Below are positions 49,914 through 59,163 of a DNA stretch of 64,000 bases, piece after piece (the first letter of the stretch is position 1; every line of letters begins with the position of its first letter). The notes below the pieces were generated by a model. It searched no databases and was not told where the DNA came from. It saw only the letters and a list, made by a program, of their open reading frames with translations. The translations under genes were made by a program, and so were the position numbers. This DNA is from Myxococcus fulvus (GTDB lineage Bacteria > Myxococcota > Myxococcia > Myxococcales > Myxococcaceae), in assembly GCF_900111765.1 (NCBI RefSeq), contig NZ_FOIB01000011.1, positions 62,001 to 126,000 on the forward strand, read 5' to 3'.

Positions 49914-51101
49914 ATGGCCATCCCCCCGACGCTTCCCGTTGCACGTACGAGCCCCAAGGGCGCGAAGTCCCTGCGCGCGGGCAACCCCTGGCTGTACCGC
50001 ACCGAACTCGCCGCGCCCCCCGACGTGACGGGCCCCGGCGCGGTGGTGATGGTGGTGGACTCCCAGGGCAATCCCATCGGCCAGGCCCTCTACGCGCGGC
50101 GCTCCCCGCTGGCGCTGCGCCTCCTGACGCGCACGCCCCCGCGCGAGCTGCAGGTGAACGACGCCTTCTTCCGCAAGCGCCTGGAGGCCGCGCTCGCGCG
50201 CAGGTCCTCCCTGTCCAAGCGTGACGGCCTGCGCCTGGTGCACGGCGAGGCGGACCAGCTTCCCGGCCTCTTCGTGGACCGCTACGGCAAGGGCCTCACC
50301 CTCCAGACGCTCTCCGAGGGCATGGACGCGCGCAAGGAGTCCCTGGCGAAGATGCTGGTGGAACTCACCGGCGCCACCCACGTGGTGTGCCGCGACGACG
50401 CCTCCGGCCGCGACTTCGAGGGCCTGCCGCGCGAGACGCGCTTCCTGCACGGCCAGGGCGAGTCGCGCTTCACGTACCACGAGGGCGACAACCGCTTCGA
50501 CGTGGACCTGCTGGGCGACATGAAGACGGGCTCGTTCCTGGACCAGGTGGACAACCACCTGCGCGCCGGAGAGCTGGCGCGCGGCGAGGCGCTGGACCTC
50601 TTCAGCTACCACGGCGGCTTCGCGCTCTCCCTGGCCCGCAACTGCACGTCGGTCATCGCGGTGGAGCAGGACGAGAAGGCCGCCGCGCGCATCGGTGACA
50701 ACGCCCGCGCCAACAACCGGACGAACGTCACCGTGGAGCACGCGAACGCCTTCGACGTGCTCAAGCGCTTCGACTCGCAGAGCCGCCGCTTCGACTTCAT
50801 CGTCCTGGACCCGCCCGGGCTCGCCAAGCGCCGCGAGGGCCTGGAGACCGCGCTGCGCGCGTACCACGAGCTGAACCTGCGCGCGCTGCGCTGCCTGAAG
50901 CCGGACGGCGTGCTCGTCACCTGCTCGTGCTCGGGCAAGCTGGACCGCGCGGGCTTCGAGGAGATGCTGCTGGGCGCCGCCGCGGACGCGAAGCGCCCGG
51001 TGCAGATCCTGGAGCGCCGGGGCGCGGGCCTGGACCACCCCGTGCTCGCGGGCCTGCCGGAGACGGAGTACCTCAAGGCGCTCTACGTCCGGGCGCTCTG
51101 A
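49914..51101 (+). CDS. Class I rRNA methyltransferase (RlmI-like)
   Basis: The ATG at 49914 has GGAG nine bases upstream; a GTG at 49905 overlapping the previous stop is an alternative. The ~395-residue protein has an N-terminal PUA-like domain (KGAKSLRAGNPWLYRTE), a linker with GLFVDRYG, and a SAM methyltransferase domain (LDLFSYHGGFALSLARN, FDFIVLDPPGLAKRREG, LVTCSCSGKLD). The order matches RlmI, which makes m5C1962 in 23S rRNA, though other RlmI-like enzymes exist. Confidence 0.87.
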   Translation: MAIPPTLPVARTSPKGAKSLRAGNPWLYRTELAAPPDVTGPGAVVMVVDSQGNPIGQALYARRSPLALRLLTRTPPRELQVNDAFFRKRLEAALARRSSLSKRDGLRLVHGEADQLPGLFVDRYGKGLTLQTLSEGMDARKESLAKMLVELTGATHVVCRDDASGRDFEGLPRETRFLHGQGESRFTYHEGDNRFDVDLLGDMKTGSFLDQVDNHLRAGELARGEALDLFSYHGGFALSLARNCTSVIAVEQDEKAAARIGDNARANNRTNVTVEHANAFDVLKRFDSQSRRFDFIVLDPPGLAKRREGLETALRAYHELNLRALRCLKPDGVLVTCSCSGKLDRAGFEEMLLGAAADAKRPVQILERRGAGLDHPVLAGLPETEYLKALYVRAL

Positions 51102-51123
51102 CGCGGGCCGGGCCGGACCCGCG
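51102..51123. terminator. Hairpin between convergent genes
   Basis: CGCGGG (51102-51107) pairs with CCCGCG (51118-51123), with CCGG inside. It sits in the 31-bp gap between two convergent stop codons. There is no T tract. Confidence 0.35.
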
Positions 51124-51132
51124 CGAGGGGCA

Positions 51133-51663
51133 CTACGGCAGCCCCAGCTCCTTGCGCAGCTTGCCCACGACCTTGAAGTACTCGGTCCGGGGGAAGGGGA
51201 CGTTGAGGATGTGGAAGTCCTTCTTCGCCAGGCCCACACACCCGAAGCAGTAGTTGCAGTCCTGCAGGTTGCGGCACATCACCAGGTAGGCGCTGGTGGT
51301 GCAGTTCTCGCTCTGCAGGCAGTAGGCGCACGCATGACAGCTCTTGCACTCCACGCAGTGCGAGCAGTTGTTGCACAGCTCGCACCGGGTGCAGTGCGTG
51401 CACTGGAAGCAGCTGTCGCAGTCCTTGCAGAACATGCAGTTGGCGCAGCGCTGACAGCCCTCGCACGCGTAGGAGCCGGGGTTGCCCGGGTCCGACGCGT
51501 AGCTCTTGGTGAGCTTCTGGAGCTGGTCCAGGAACTCCCTCTTGCCGAGCGAGGCCACGACCTCCCGCGCCGCCTTCTCCTCGGCGAGCAGCTCTCCTGC
51601 GTCGGTCCGCGTACCTTTCGCCTTCACCACCCGGGACACTCCTTGCCCATTGTCGGACTTCAC
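51133..51663 (-). CDS. Protein with 17 cysteines at every third residue
   Basis: Residues 67-115 of this 176-residue protein contain 17 cysteines spaced exactly three residues apart (CEGCQRCANCMFCKDC at its start), followed by five more in CLQSENC, VMC, QDC, NYC and FGC. The end GLAKKDFHILNVPFPRTEYF resembles a pattern that recurs in uncharacterised Cys-rich bacterial proteins. The N-terminal ~60 residues are charged and helical. No signal is present, so it is probably cytosolic and may bind zinc or Fe-S clusters. The GTG start overlaps the stop of the lipoprotein gene (GTGA), so both are co-translated. Confidence 0.8.
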   Translation of the reverse strand: MKSDNGQGVSRVVKAKGTRTDAGELLAEEKAAREVVASLGKREFLDQLQKLTKSYASDPGNPGSYACEGCQRCANCMFCKDCDSCFQCTHCTRCELCNNCSHCVECKSCHACAYCLQSENCTTSAYLVMCRNLQDCNYCFGCVGLAKKDFHILNVPFPRTEYFKVVGKLRKELGLP

Positions 51664-52223
51664 TGAAGCCGGGCCAGCCCGGCCAGGTCGATTCCTCGCG
51701 CCACCCGCCGCACCTCCACCGTGCCCGGAAAGCCCCGGCTGGTGACGGCCACCACGAAGCGATCTCCCACCAACAGGTTCGCCTCCGCCAGCGCCTCCTC
51801 CGCGTCGTACCTCACGAAGCCCACCGCGTCCTTCCAGTGGATGGGCGCCGCCGGATCGCTCGCGGGCCGGTCCTTGGCCCGCTCGGCCGCGTCCCGGATG
51901 GCCTGACCAATCTTCTGCCCCATCGTGGTGTCCACGATGCGCACCTTCACCTCGCGGCCCTCACCTCGGGTGAACAGCCGCTCCGCCTCCGACACGGACA
52001 CCTCGCCGTACTTGCCGGTGGAGCCCTGGGTGCGCGCGACGGTGAAGCCCTCCAGCTCCTCCGGCAGGAACGGTGCCAGCGTCTTGAAGTACACGCAGGG
52101 CGCACTGGCGGCGGGGATGGAGGCCGTCACCTCGTCGGAGGTGCCCTCCGCTTTCGTGCACCCGACACCCGGGGCGAGCGCGAGCAGGAGGAGGGCGAGG
52201 CTTGGGAGAAAGTTGTCGCGCAC
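51660..52223 (-). CDS. Lipoprotein, co-translated with the Cys-rich protein
   Basis: The GTG at 52223 gives VRDNFLPSLALLLLALAPGVGC, a signal ending in a lipobox-like GVGC, and a 187-residue precursor. The mature part contains LEGFTVARTQGSTGKYGEVS and VKVRIVDTTMGQKIGQAI, an alpha/beta domain of unknown family. An ATG 18 codons upstream is possible but would lengthen the signal's n-region. It is divergent from the helicase gene, with a 34-bp gap, so their promoters must overlap. Confidence 0.7.
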   Translation of the reverse strand: MRDNFLPSLALLLLALAPGVGCTKAEGTSDEVTASIPAASAPCVYFKTLAPFLPEELEGFTVARTQGSTGKYGEVSVSEAERLFTRGEGREVKVRIVDTTMGQKIGQAIRDAAERAKDRPASDPAAPIHWKDAVGFVRYDAEEALAEANLLVGDRFVVAVTSRGFPGTVEVRRVARGIDLAGLARLQ

Positions 52224-52257
52224 GGCCGAATCAAAAGGTATCCCCGCCCCGCGCGCA

Positions 52258-54333
52258 ATGGACCTCTCGAAGCTCAATCCTCCTCAGCGCGAGGCCGTGG
52301 TCACCCTCCAGGGTCCCTTGCTGGTCCTCGCGGGTGCTGGGAGCGGGAAGACCCGCGTCATCACCCACCGCATCGTCCACCTGCTCAACGAGCGGCCAGA
52401 CCACATCCTGGCTCGCAACATCCTCGCCGTCACCTTCACCAACAAGGCGGCCTCGGAGATGAAGGAGCGCCTGGTCCACATGGCCGGGCCCCGCGCCCAG
52501 GGCGTGCTCGTGTGCACCTTCCACGCCTTCGGTGCGGAGATGCTCCGCGAGGACATCCATCGGCTGGGTTGGCCCAAGAAGTTCGCCATCGCGGACATGG
52601 GCGACCAACTGGCCATCATCCGCCGCGCCATGAGAGACCACCGCATCGACGACCGCGCCTTCGACGCGCGCAAGGTGCTGGGGCTCATCTCCAAGGCGAA
52701 GAACTCCGGCCAGGCGCCCGAGCCCAAGCCCGAGGGCATCGGCGACGACTACGACCTCATCACCCACATGGTCTACCCGGACTACCAGCTGGCGCTGAAG
52801 GCGCAGGGCTCGGTGGACTTCGACGACCTGCTCATCCTCCCCACGCGCCTGCTCCGTGAGCACTCGGACCTGTACCTCAAGTACACGCACCGCTTCCGCT
52901 ACCTGCTGGTGGACGAGTTCCAGGACACGAACCTGGCCCAGCTGGAGCTGCTCAAGCTGATGGCGGGGCAGTCCAAGAACGTGTGCGCGGTGGGGGACGA
53001 CGACCAGTGCATCTACTCGTGGCGCGGCGCGGAGGTGCGCAACATCCTCCACTTCGACCACTTCTTCCCGGGAGGGAAGGAGGTGCGCCTGGAGCAGAAC
53101 TACCGCTCCGTGCAGATGGTGCTGGACGCGGCCAACGCCGTCATCGCCAAGAACCCCGAGCGCAAGGCCAAGCAGATGTGGACCGACCGCAAGGGGGGGC
53201 CCAAGGTGAAGGTGGTGGCGTGCCCCAATGACGAGGAGGAGGCCCGCTTCGTCGCGCACGAAATCCAGAAGCACATCTCGCTGGGCGTCCCTGCGGACGA
53301 CATCGCGGTGCTCTATCGGACCAACGGCCAGTCGCACCCCATCGAGGAGATGCTGCGCGAGAAGAACATCGCCTACGAGGTGGTGGGCGGCAGCGAGTTC
53401 TTCGACCGGCGCGAGGTGAAGGACGTCATCGCGTACTTCAAGGTCATCGTGAACCGGCTGGATGAAATCTCGCTCATGCGCATCATCAACGTCCCGTCGC
53501 GCGGCATCGGCGACGTGACGGTGGAGCGGCTCCACGCGCACTCGCGCGCGGAGGGCGTCACGCTGTGGACGGTGATGCGCAAGGCGTCCGAGTACGACGA
53601 TTTGCCGCCGGGCGCGGGCGCCAAGGTGCACGAGTTCGTGGACCTCATCGAGCGCTACCGCGCGGCGTACGAGGCGGGGCAGCTGGCCGTGGCCACGCGC
53701 AAGCTCTTGGAGGAGATCGGCTTCCGGGACGCCACGCGCGCGCACGCCACCAGCGCCACCAGCGCGGACAAGAAGCTCAAGGGCGTGGACGGCGTCATCG
53801 ACTCCCTGGAGCGCTTCGAGAAGCGCGAGGGCCCCAAGGCCAGCCTGCTCACCTACCTGAACCGGCTGAGCCTGGACAACAAGCAGGAGGACGACGAGGA
53901 CGTCCCGGGCAGCAACCGCCGCGTCACCCTGATGACCATCCACTCCTCCAAGGGCCTGGAGTACCGGCTCGTCTTCTTCATCGGGATGGAGGAGGACCTG
54001 ATGCCCCACGGCGGCATGCAGGGCGAGGCCCAGAACCTCGAGGAGGAGCGCCGGCTCTGCTACGTGGGCATCACCCGCGCCAAGGAGCTGCTCTACCTCA
54101 CCCGCGCCGTCACCCGCGTGAAGCGCGGCAAGGAGGTCCCCCGGACACCCTCCCGCTTCCTGGAGGACCTGCCCGAGGACGTCATCGAGCACGTGACACC
54201 TGATGCGCCGCGTCAGGGACCACCGACGACGGAGGAGAAGAACTTCTTCGCCAACCTCAAGGAGCGCTTCAAGAAGCCCCAGCCGGGGACCCCGGGCGGT
54301 GGGGGCGTGCCTCCTGGAGGTAGGGCAGGGTAG
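52258..54333 (+). CDS. UvrD/Rep/PcrA-family superfamily 1 DNA helicase
   Basis: From MDLSKLNPPQREAVVTL the 691-residue protein shows the SF1A motifs: Q-motif LNPPQREAV, Walker A LAGAGSGKTRVITHR, Walker B VDEFQDTN, motif III GDDDQCIYSWRGA, motif V TIHSSKGLEYRLVF and motif VI YVGITRAKELLY. The length fits PcrA/UvrD/Rep. The C-terminus ends in a short Gly/Pro-rich tail (KKPQPGTPGGGG). It unwinds DNA 3'-5' in repair and replication restart. The exact paralogue is uncertain. Confidence 0.93.
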   Translation: MDLSKLNPPQREAVVTLQGPLLVLAGAGSGKTRVITHRIVHLLNERPDHILARNILAVTFTNKAASEMKERLVHMAGPRAQGVLVCTFHAFGAEMLREDIHRLGWPKKFAIADMGDQLAIIRRAMRDHRIDDRAFDARKVLGLISKAKNSGQAPEPKPEGIGDDYDLITHMVYPDYQLALKAQGSVDFDDLLILPTRLLREHSDLYLKYTHRFRYLLVDEFQDTNLAQLELLKLMAGQSKNVCAVGDDDQCIYSWRGAEVRNILHFDHFFPGGKEVRLEQNYRSVQMVLDAANAVIAKNPERKAKQMWTDRKGGPKVKVVACPNDEEEARFVAHEIQKHISLGVPADDIAVLYRTNGQSHPIEEMLREKNIAYEVVGGSEFFDRREVKDVIAYFKVIVNRLDEISLMRIINVPSRGIGDVTVERLHAHSRAEGVTLWTVMRKASEYDDLPPGAGAKVHEFVDLIERYRAAYEAGQLAVATRKLLEEIGFRDATRAHATSATSADKKLKGVDGVIDSLERFEKREGPKASLLTYLNRLSLDNKQEDDEDVPGSNRRVTLMTIHSSKGLEYRLVFFIGMEEDLMPHGGMQGEAQNLEEERRLCYVGITRAKELLYLTRAVTRVKRGKEVPRTPSRFLEDLPEDVIEHVTPDAPRQGPPTTEEKNFFANLKERFKKPQPGTPGGGGVPPGGRAG

Positions 54334-54371
54334 GAAAAGAGCCTTCCGTGGCTCAGCGGCCCCCGCCAACC

Positions 54372-54400
54372 TTGACTTGATCCTCCATGACCGCTAGGAG
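54372..54400 (+). promoter_or_regulatory. Possible sigma-70-type promoter for rplM-rpsI
   Basis: TTGACT (54372-54377) is followed 17 bp later by TAGGAG (54395-54400). The -35 is good and the spacing ideal, but the -10 matches TATAAT poorly. The ~115-bp leader before rplM could hold regulatory structure, but none was recognised. Confidence 0.3.
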
Positions 54401-54514
54401 GTTCGGCCTTTCCGGGCCTCTTCGGATGTTTCGTGGAGGACCTGTGGTTGGTTCCGCACGAGATGCGGTCCCCGGCATGCACCTGGCGACCGCGAGAAGT
54501 TTGGAGTGCACGAA

Positions 54515-54961
54515 ATGTCGCAGAAGACCTACAGCGCGAAGGCTGGGGACATCAAGCGCCAGTGGCACGTCATCGACGTGTCCGACAAGGTGCTGGGCCG
54601 CGCGGCGAGCCAGATTGCCACCTTGCTCAAGGGCAAGCACAAGGCCATCTACACGCCGTCCATCGACACGGGCGACCACGTCATCGTCATCAACGCCGAC
54701 AAGGTGAAGGTGACGGGGACGAAGGAGAAGGACAAGATGTACTACCGGCACCCGCGCGCGGGTTTCCCCGGTGCCCTGAAGATCACCAACCTGGAGAAGC
54801 TCCGCCAGCGCCACCCCGAGGACATCGTCATCAACGCGGTCCGCCGCATGCTGCCCCGCAACGCGCTGGGTCGGCAGATGATGACGAAGCTGAAGGTCTA
54901 CGCGGGTGATACCCACCCCCACGCCGCCCAGAAGCCGGCTGCGTACTCGGTTGAGGCGTAA
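54515..54961 (+). CDS. rplM: 50S ribosomal protein L13
   Basis: The 148-residue product matches L13 throughout: [54 protein letters not shown] and [20 protein letters not shown]. The start is the ATG preceded by GGAG; an in-frame ATG three codons upstream is less likely. L13 is an early assembly protein of the large subunit. It is followed 14 bp later by rpsI, the usual order. Confidence 0.97.
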   Translation: MSQKTYSAKAGDIKRQWHVIDVSDKVLGRAASQIATLLKGKHKAIYTPSIDTGDHVIVINADKVKVTGTKEKDKMYYRHPRAGFPGALKITNLEKLRQRHPEDIVINAVRRMLPRNALGRQMMTKLKVYAGDTHPHAAQKPAAYSVEA

Positions 54962-54975
54962 GGGAGACAACGTCC

Positions 54976-55377
54976 ATGCCCATCCACCAAGAGCTCGGTT
55001 TCTACGCCACCGGCCGCCGCAAGGAGGCCACCGCTCGCGTCTGGCTGCGTCCCGGCACGGGTCAGGTCACCATCAACGGTCGTGAGATCAACGACTACTT
55101 CGGTCGCGAGACCTCGAAGATGGTGCTCAACCAGCCCCTCGAGATCCTCGAGCAGAAGGGGAAGCTCGACGTCACCGTGAACGTTCGCGGCGGCGGTCTC
55201 TCTGGCCAGGCCGGCGCCATCCGTCACGGCATCGCCCGCGCCCTGTGCGCCTTCAACCCGGAGTTCCGTCCGGCGCTGAAGAAGGCCGGCTTCCTCACGC
55301 GTGATGCTCGCGCGGTCGAGCGCAAGAAGTACGGTCAGCCGGGCGCGCGTCGCCGGTTCCAGTTCTCCAAGCGCTAA
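54976..55377 (+). CDS. rpsI: 30S ribosomal protein S9
   Basis: The 133-residue protein has the S9 signature: [52 protein letters not shown] and the C-terminal [11 protein letters not shown], whose end reaches the tRNA in the P site. GGGAGA precedes the ATG. A strong hairpin terminator follows 28 bp after the stop. Confidence 0.98.
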   Translation: MPIHQELGFYATGRRKEATARVWLRPGTGQVTINGREINDYFGRETSKMVLNQPLEILEQKGKLDVTVNVRGGGLSGQAGAIRHGIARALCAFNPEFRPALKKAGFLTRDARAVERKKYGQPGARRRFQFSKR

Positions 55378-55404
55378 CCGTTCAGGTTGGTCGCTCGCTG
55401 TCCT

Positions 55405-55449
55405 CCGCGGCGGAGGCTCTCTCACGAGGGTCTCCGCCGTGGTGTTTTC
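55405..55449 (+). terminator. Rho-independent terminator of rplM-rpsI
   Basis: CCGCGGCGGAG (55405-55415) pairs with CTCCGCCGTGG (55432-55442), 11 bp with one G-T wobble. TGTTTTC follows. The loop holds a second small stem. Confidence 0.8.
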
Positions 55450-55511
55450 GGGGACTCACTCCACGGTGTGTCGCGCGGGCGCGGGAGCGTCTGCTACCAT
55501 TCGCGACGCCC

Positions 55512-56894
55512 ATGGAACTCAATGAGATCCTCCAGATCGCCCTGCGCGGCGGTGCCTCCGACATTCATCTCAAGGCCGGTCTGCCGCCCATGTTCCGGGT
55601 GGATGGCTCGTTGGTGCCGTTGAAGGACGGCCGTCGCCTTCCGCCCGAGGAGGTGGCGCGGATGGCGTTCGGCATCATGAACGAGTTCCAGAAGGAGAAG
55701 TTCAAGGCGAGCAACGAGGTGGACCTGGCGTACGGAGTCCCGGGCCTGGGCCGCTTCCGCGTGAACGTCTTCCAGCAGCGCGGCACCGTGGGCGCGGTGC
55801 TGCGAGTCATCCCGTTCAAGGTGATGACGATGCAGGACCTGCTGTTGCCGCAGGTGCTGGCGAAGATTTGTGGCGAGGAGCGCGGTCTCATCCTGGTGAC
55901 GGGCACGACGGGCTCCGGCAAGTCGACCACGTTGGCGGCGATGATCGACCACATCAACTCCAACGAGACCAGCCACATCATGACGATTGAGGACCCCATC
56001 GAGTTCCTCATTCGCGACAAGCGCTCCATCGTGAACCAGCGCGAGGTGGGCGTGGACACGATGAGCTTCGCGCAGGCGCTCAAGAGCGCGCTGCGGCAGG
56101 ACCCGGACGTCATCCTCGTGGGCGAGATGAGAGATCACGAGACCATCGAGACGGCGCTGCACGCGGCGGAGACGGGCCACCTGGTCATGTCCACGCTGCA
56201 CACGCTGGACGCGACGGAGACGGTCAACCGCATCGTCTCCGCCTTCCCTCCGCACCAGCAGAAGCAGGTGCGCATCCAGCTGGCGTCCGTGCTCAAGGGC
56301 GTGGTCAGCCAGCGCCTGGTGCCGCGCGCGGACGGCAAGGGCCGCGTGGCCGCGGTGGAGGTGCTGCGCGTCACCGCGCGCGTGCGCGAGCTCATCGAGG
56401 ACAAGGACCGCACGAAGGAGATCCACGACGCGATCGCCCAGGGTACGGACTCGTACGGGATGCAGACCTTCGACCAGTCGCTGATGAGCCTGGTGCGCCA
56501 GGGGCTGGTCACCTACGACGAGGCCCACCGTCAGGCGTCCAACCCGGACGACTTCGCGCTGCGCTTCTCCGGCATCAGCGGCACGTCCGACTCCAAGTGG
56601 GACAGCTTCGACGCGAAGCCGGGCGAGGCCCGTCCGGTTCCGGGCTCGGCCGCCTTCGCGCAGAAGGGCGCGCCCGTGGGTGCGGCGCCGCCTCCCGCCG
56701 CGCCGCCCACGCCGGCGCCGGTCCAGGTCGCGCGTCCCGCCACGCCCGCGGCGCCGAACGTCGCGCGTCCGCCCGCGCCCGCCCAGGCCATGCGCCCCGC
56801 CGCGCCTCCGCCGGCGGCCCGTCCTCCGGCCCCGGCCCCCGCGCCCGCTCCGGCGGCGGGTGGGGATGACGACTTCCAGATCGAACGCTTCTGA
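55512..56894 (+). CDS. pilT: PilT-family type IV pilus retraction ATPase
   Basis: The first ~350 residues are a normal PilT: GGASDIHLKAGLPP, Walker A VTGTTGSGKSTTLA (from Gly131), Asp box TIEDPIEFLI, Walker B DPDVILVGEMRD and the His box HAAETGHLVMSTLHT. The protein runs to 460 residues through a ~100-residue Pro/Ala-rich tail that ends in acidic and aromatic residues (GGDDDFQIERF). The tail is not part of standard PilT. It powers pilus retraction and so twitching (social) motility. Myxobacteria carry several PilT paralogues, so this may not be the main one. Confidence 0.88.
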   Translation: MELNEILQIALRGGASDIHLKAGLPPMFRVDGSLVPLKDGRRLPPEEVARMAFGIMNEFQKEKFKASNEVDLAYGVPGLGRFRVNVFQQRGTVGAVLRVIPFKVMTMQDLLLPQVLAKICGEERGLILVTGTTGSGKSTTLAAMIDHINSNETSHIMTIEDPIEFLIRDKRSIVNQREVGVDTMSFAQALKSALRQDPDVILVGEMRDHETIETALHAAETGHLVMSTLHTLDATETVNRIVSAFPPHQQKQVRIQLASVLKGVVSQRLVPRADGKGRVAAVEVLRVTARVRELIEDKDRTKEIHDAIAQGTDSYGMQTFDQSLMSLVRQGLVTYDEAHRQASNPDDFALRFSGISGTSDSKWDSFDAKPGEARPVPGSAAFAQKGAPVGAAPPPAAPPTPAPVQVARPATPAAPNVARPPAPAQAMRPAAPPPAARPPAPAPAPAPAAGGDDDFQIERF

Positions 56895-57084
56895 GTCGAT
56901 GGGGCCCCGTGAGTCGAGGCCGCGATGTGCGGCCCGGCTCCGGTGCTCCTGCTGAGATGCCGCGCATCGTGGGGATGCGCGCGCGGGGCAGGGGAGGACA
57001 GCCATCCTCCCTCCAAGCCGGTCCGCACCGTCATCCACTCCGAGGCAGCGAGTCGCACTCGCCCGCCGCCTCGCGACACGGTGA

Positions 57085-57822
57085 CTACGCGTCTTCCTCG
57101 CCCAGCATGGCCCTCAGGCGCGACAGGCGCAGCGGGCCCATGAGGCCCTCCTTCGCCAGCGCCTGGAGCAGATGGGCGGTGGCGTGCACCTTCTCCTCCT
57201 GCTCCTCCTCGGACTTGTCGGCCACCTGCGCGTCCAGCAGCGCCTCGATGTGCTCGGGGTTGATGGGCGCCGGCCCCTCCGCCCAGGCGATGTCGAACAG
57301 CGCCCTCGCCATGACCTCGCGCACCTTGCGCTCGGCGTCGTCCTTCGAGGCCTTCACGAACCCGACGAACAGCGCGTCCACCGCCTCCTTCGTCAGCGCC
57401 GCCAGCGCGGGCACCTCGCCCAGCGACTCCTTCACGTACTCGCGGTCGAAGCTGTCCACGTCCTGCTCGTAGCCGAACGCCTCCTCCAGGAGGATGGAGG
57501 CGATGAACGCGTCCGTCTCCTCCTCGCTCGCGCCCTCCTCGGTCAGCGCCTCACGCGCCTTCTTCGTGGCCTCGGTCAGCTCTGAATCTTCCTGAATCGC
57601 GCGCGCCGCCGCGTGCGCCGCCAGCAGCACCAGCGCCGCCTGGGCATCCGAGGACAGGACGCGGCCACCCACGTCCATCAGGATGGCGGCCTGGCGCGGG
57701 TGCGCCTTGGCGGCCTCGGCGAAGAACTGCTCCTCCGGGTCGAGGGCGCCACCCGCCTGCTGCTTGCGGAGCGTCTCCTTCGCGACATCGGCGGTGAGGT
57801 AGCGGGCGAGGACTGGGTGCAT
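57085..57822 (-). CDS. Hypothetical acidic helical protein
   Basis: From MHPVLARYLTADVAKETL the protein has 245 residues and is almost wholly helical and acidic (SELTEATKKAREALTEEGAS, EEQEEKVHATAHLLQALA). No signal, membrane helix or family is recognised. It is divergent from recX with a 34-bp gap. Confidence 0.65.
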   Translation of the reverse strand: MHPVLARYLTADVAKETLRKQQAGGALDPEEQFFAEAAKAHPRQAAILMDVGGRVLSSDAQAALVLLAAHAAARAIQEDSELTEATKKAREALTEEGASEEETDAFIASILLEEAFGYEQDVDSFDREYVKESLGEVPALAALTKEAVDALFVGFVKASKDDAERKVREVMARALFDIAWAEGPAPINPEHIEALLDAQVADKSEEEQEEKVHATAHLLQALAKEGLMGPLRLSRLRAMLGEEDA

Positions 57823-57856
57823 GCCGCGCCTGTTACCACATGCTACGTATCCCGCC

Positions 57857-58360
57857 ATGCTCCCGGAGGAAGAAGGCCCCGAGGCCGTCCAGCGCGCCAC
57901 GGATGCGGGACTCAAGCTGTTGGGCATCCGCGCCCGCACGCGCCAGGAGCTGCTCCAGGCCCTGGAGAAGAAGGGCTTCGCCCCGTCCGTCCGCGACGCC
58001 GCGCTCGCCCGCCTCGAGGGCTGGGGCTACCTGGACGACACCCGCTTCGGAGAAGAGCGCGCCGCCTCCCTCCTGCGCTCGGGCAAGGGCCCCGCCTCCG
58101 TCCTCCAGAAGCTGCAATCCCACGGCCTGTCCGAGGACGCGGCCAAGGGCGCGCTGGCGTCCGCCACGGACGCGGTGGACTTCGACGCCACCGCCGCCGC
58201 GCGCGCCGTCCTGGAGAAGCGGGGGCTGACGGCCCGGCCGCTCGACGAGAAGGCCTGGGCCCGCGCCGCGCGGCTGTTGTCCGGGCGGGGATTCTCCGAG
58301 GACGTCATCCAGCAACTGCTCGGCGAACCTTCACTGGACCCCTCGGGGCCGGACGAATAG
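57857..58360 (+). CDS. recX: RecX-family regulatory protein
   Basis: The 167-residue protein consists of RecX three-helix repeats: LLGIRARTRQELLQALEKKG, LEGWGYLDDTRFGEERAASL and LQSHGLSEDAAKGALAS. RecX binds the RecA filament and modulates its activity. recA is not in this window, so the gene stands apart from its usual partner. It lies just upstream of bamD on the same strand. Confidence 0.9.
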   Translation: MLPEEEGPEAVQRATDAGLKLLGIRARTRQELLQALEKKGFAPSVRDAALARLEGWGYLDDTRFGEERAASLLRSGKGPASVLQKLQSHGLSEDAAKGALASATDAVDFDATAAARAVLEKRGLTARPLDEKAWARAARLLSGRGFSEDVIQQLLGEPSLDPSGPDE

Positions 58361-58370
58361 CGTGCCGCCG

Positions 58371-59147
58371 ATGCGTTCCGTCGTCGCCTTCCTGACCGTC
58401 GTCCTCTTGTTCGCCTCGGGTTGCTCCACCCTCTCCGGCTCCCAGGGTGGAGACCCCGACTACGCCGCCGACGCGGAGGAGAACCTCCGGCTCGGCAGCG
58501 AGGCGCTCGAGAACAAGGACTTCTTCAAGTCGCAGAAGTACTTCGAGTACGTCCGGGTCAAGTACCCGTACCAGGAGGCCGCCCGCGAGGCGGAGCTGCG
58601 CCTGGCGGACCTGGACTTCGCCCGCGAGGCCTTCGCCGAGGCCCGGGACCAGTACCAGGCCTTCATCAAGCTCCACCCCACGCACGCCAAGGTCGACTAC
58701 GCCGCCTTCCGCTCGGCGCTCACCCACGTGGAGGACTACCCGTCCGACTTCTTCGCGCTGCCGCCCTCCAAAGAGAAGGACCAGGGCGAGATTCGCGCCG
58801 CGCTCTCCACCATGGAGGAGTTCCTCCGCCAGTACCCGGATTCGCAGTACGTCCCCGAGGCCAAGCGGCACGCGGACGACGCGCGCAAGCGCCTGGCCGA
58901 GCACGAGCTGTACGTGGCCCGCTTCTACACGAAGCGCGAGCGCTGGAAGGCCGTGGCCCAGCGCCTGGAGTCGCTGCTCACGAAGTACCCCGGCACGCCG
59001 TACGAGGAGGAGGCCCTCTTCGACCTGCACGAGGCCTACGTGAAGCTCAACGACCCCAAGCGCGCCGAGGAGACCCTGCGCCAGGTGCTGCGTCGCCTGC
59101 CCGGGACGCCCGCCGCCCAGAAGGCCCAGCAGATGCTGGGCACGTGA
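58371..59147 (+). CDS. bamD: Outer membrane assembly lipoprotein BamD
   Basis: The 258-residue precursor has the lipoprotein signal VVLLFASGCSTL. It continues with TPR pairs in the BamD layout: ENKDFFKSQKYFEYVRVKYP, YQEAAREAELRLADLDFARE, LRQYPDSQYVPEAKRHADDA and YTKRERWKAVAQRLESLLTK. BamD recruits BamA substrates during beta-barrel insertion. A GTG three codons upstream is an alternative start. The next gene begins 16 bp downstream. Confidence 0.9.
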   Translation: MRSVVAFLTVVLLFASGCSTLSGSQGGDPDYAADAEENLRLGSEALENKDFFKSQKYFEYVRVKYPYQEAAREAELRLADLDFAREAFAEARDQYQAFIKLHPTHAKVDYAAFRSALTHVEDYPSDFFALPPSKEKDQGEIRAALSTMEEFLRQYPDSQYVPEAKRHADDARKRLAEHELYVARFYTKRERWKAVAQRLESLLTKYPGTPYEEEALFDLHEAYVKLNDPKRAEETLRQVLRRLPGTPAAQKAQQMLGT

Positions 59148-59163
59148 GGTCCCCGGAGGCCGC

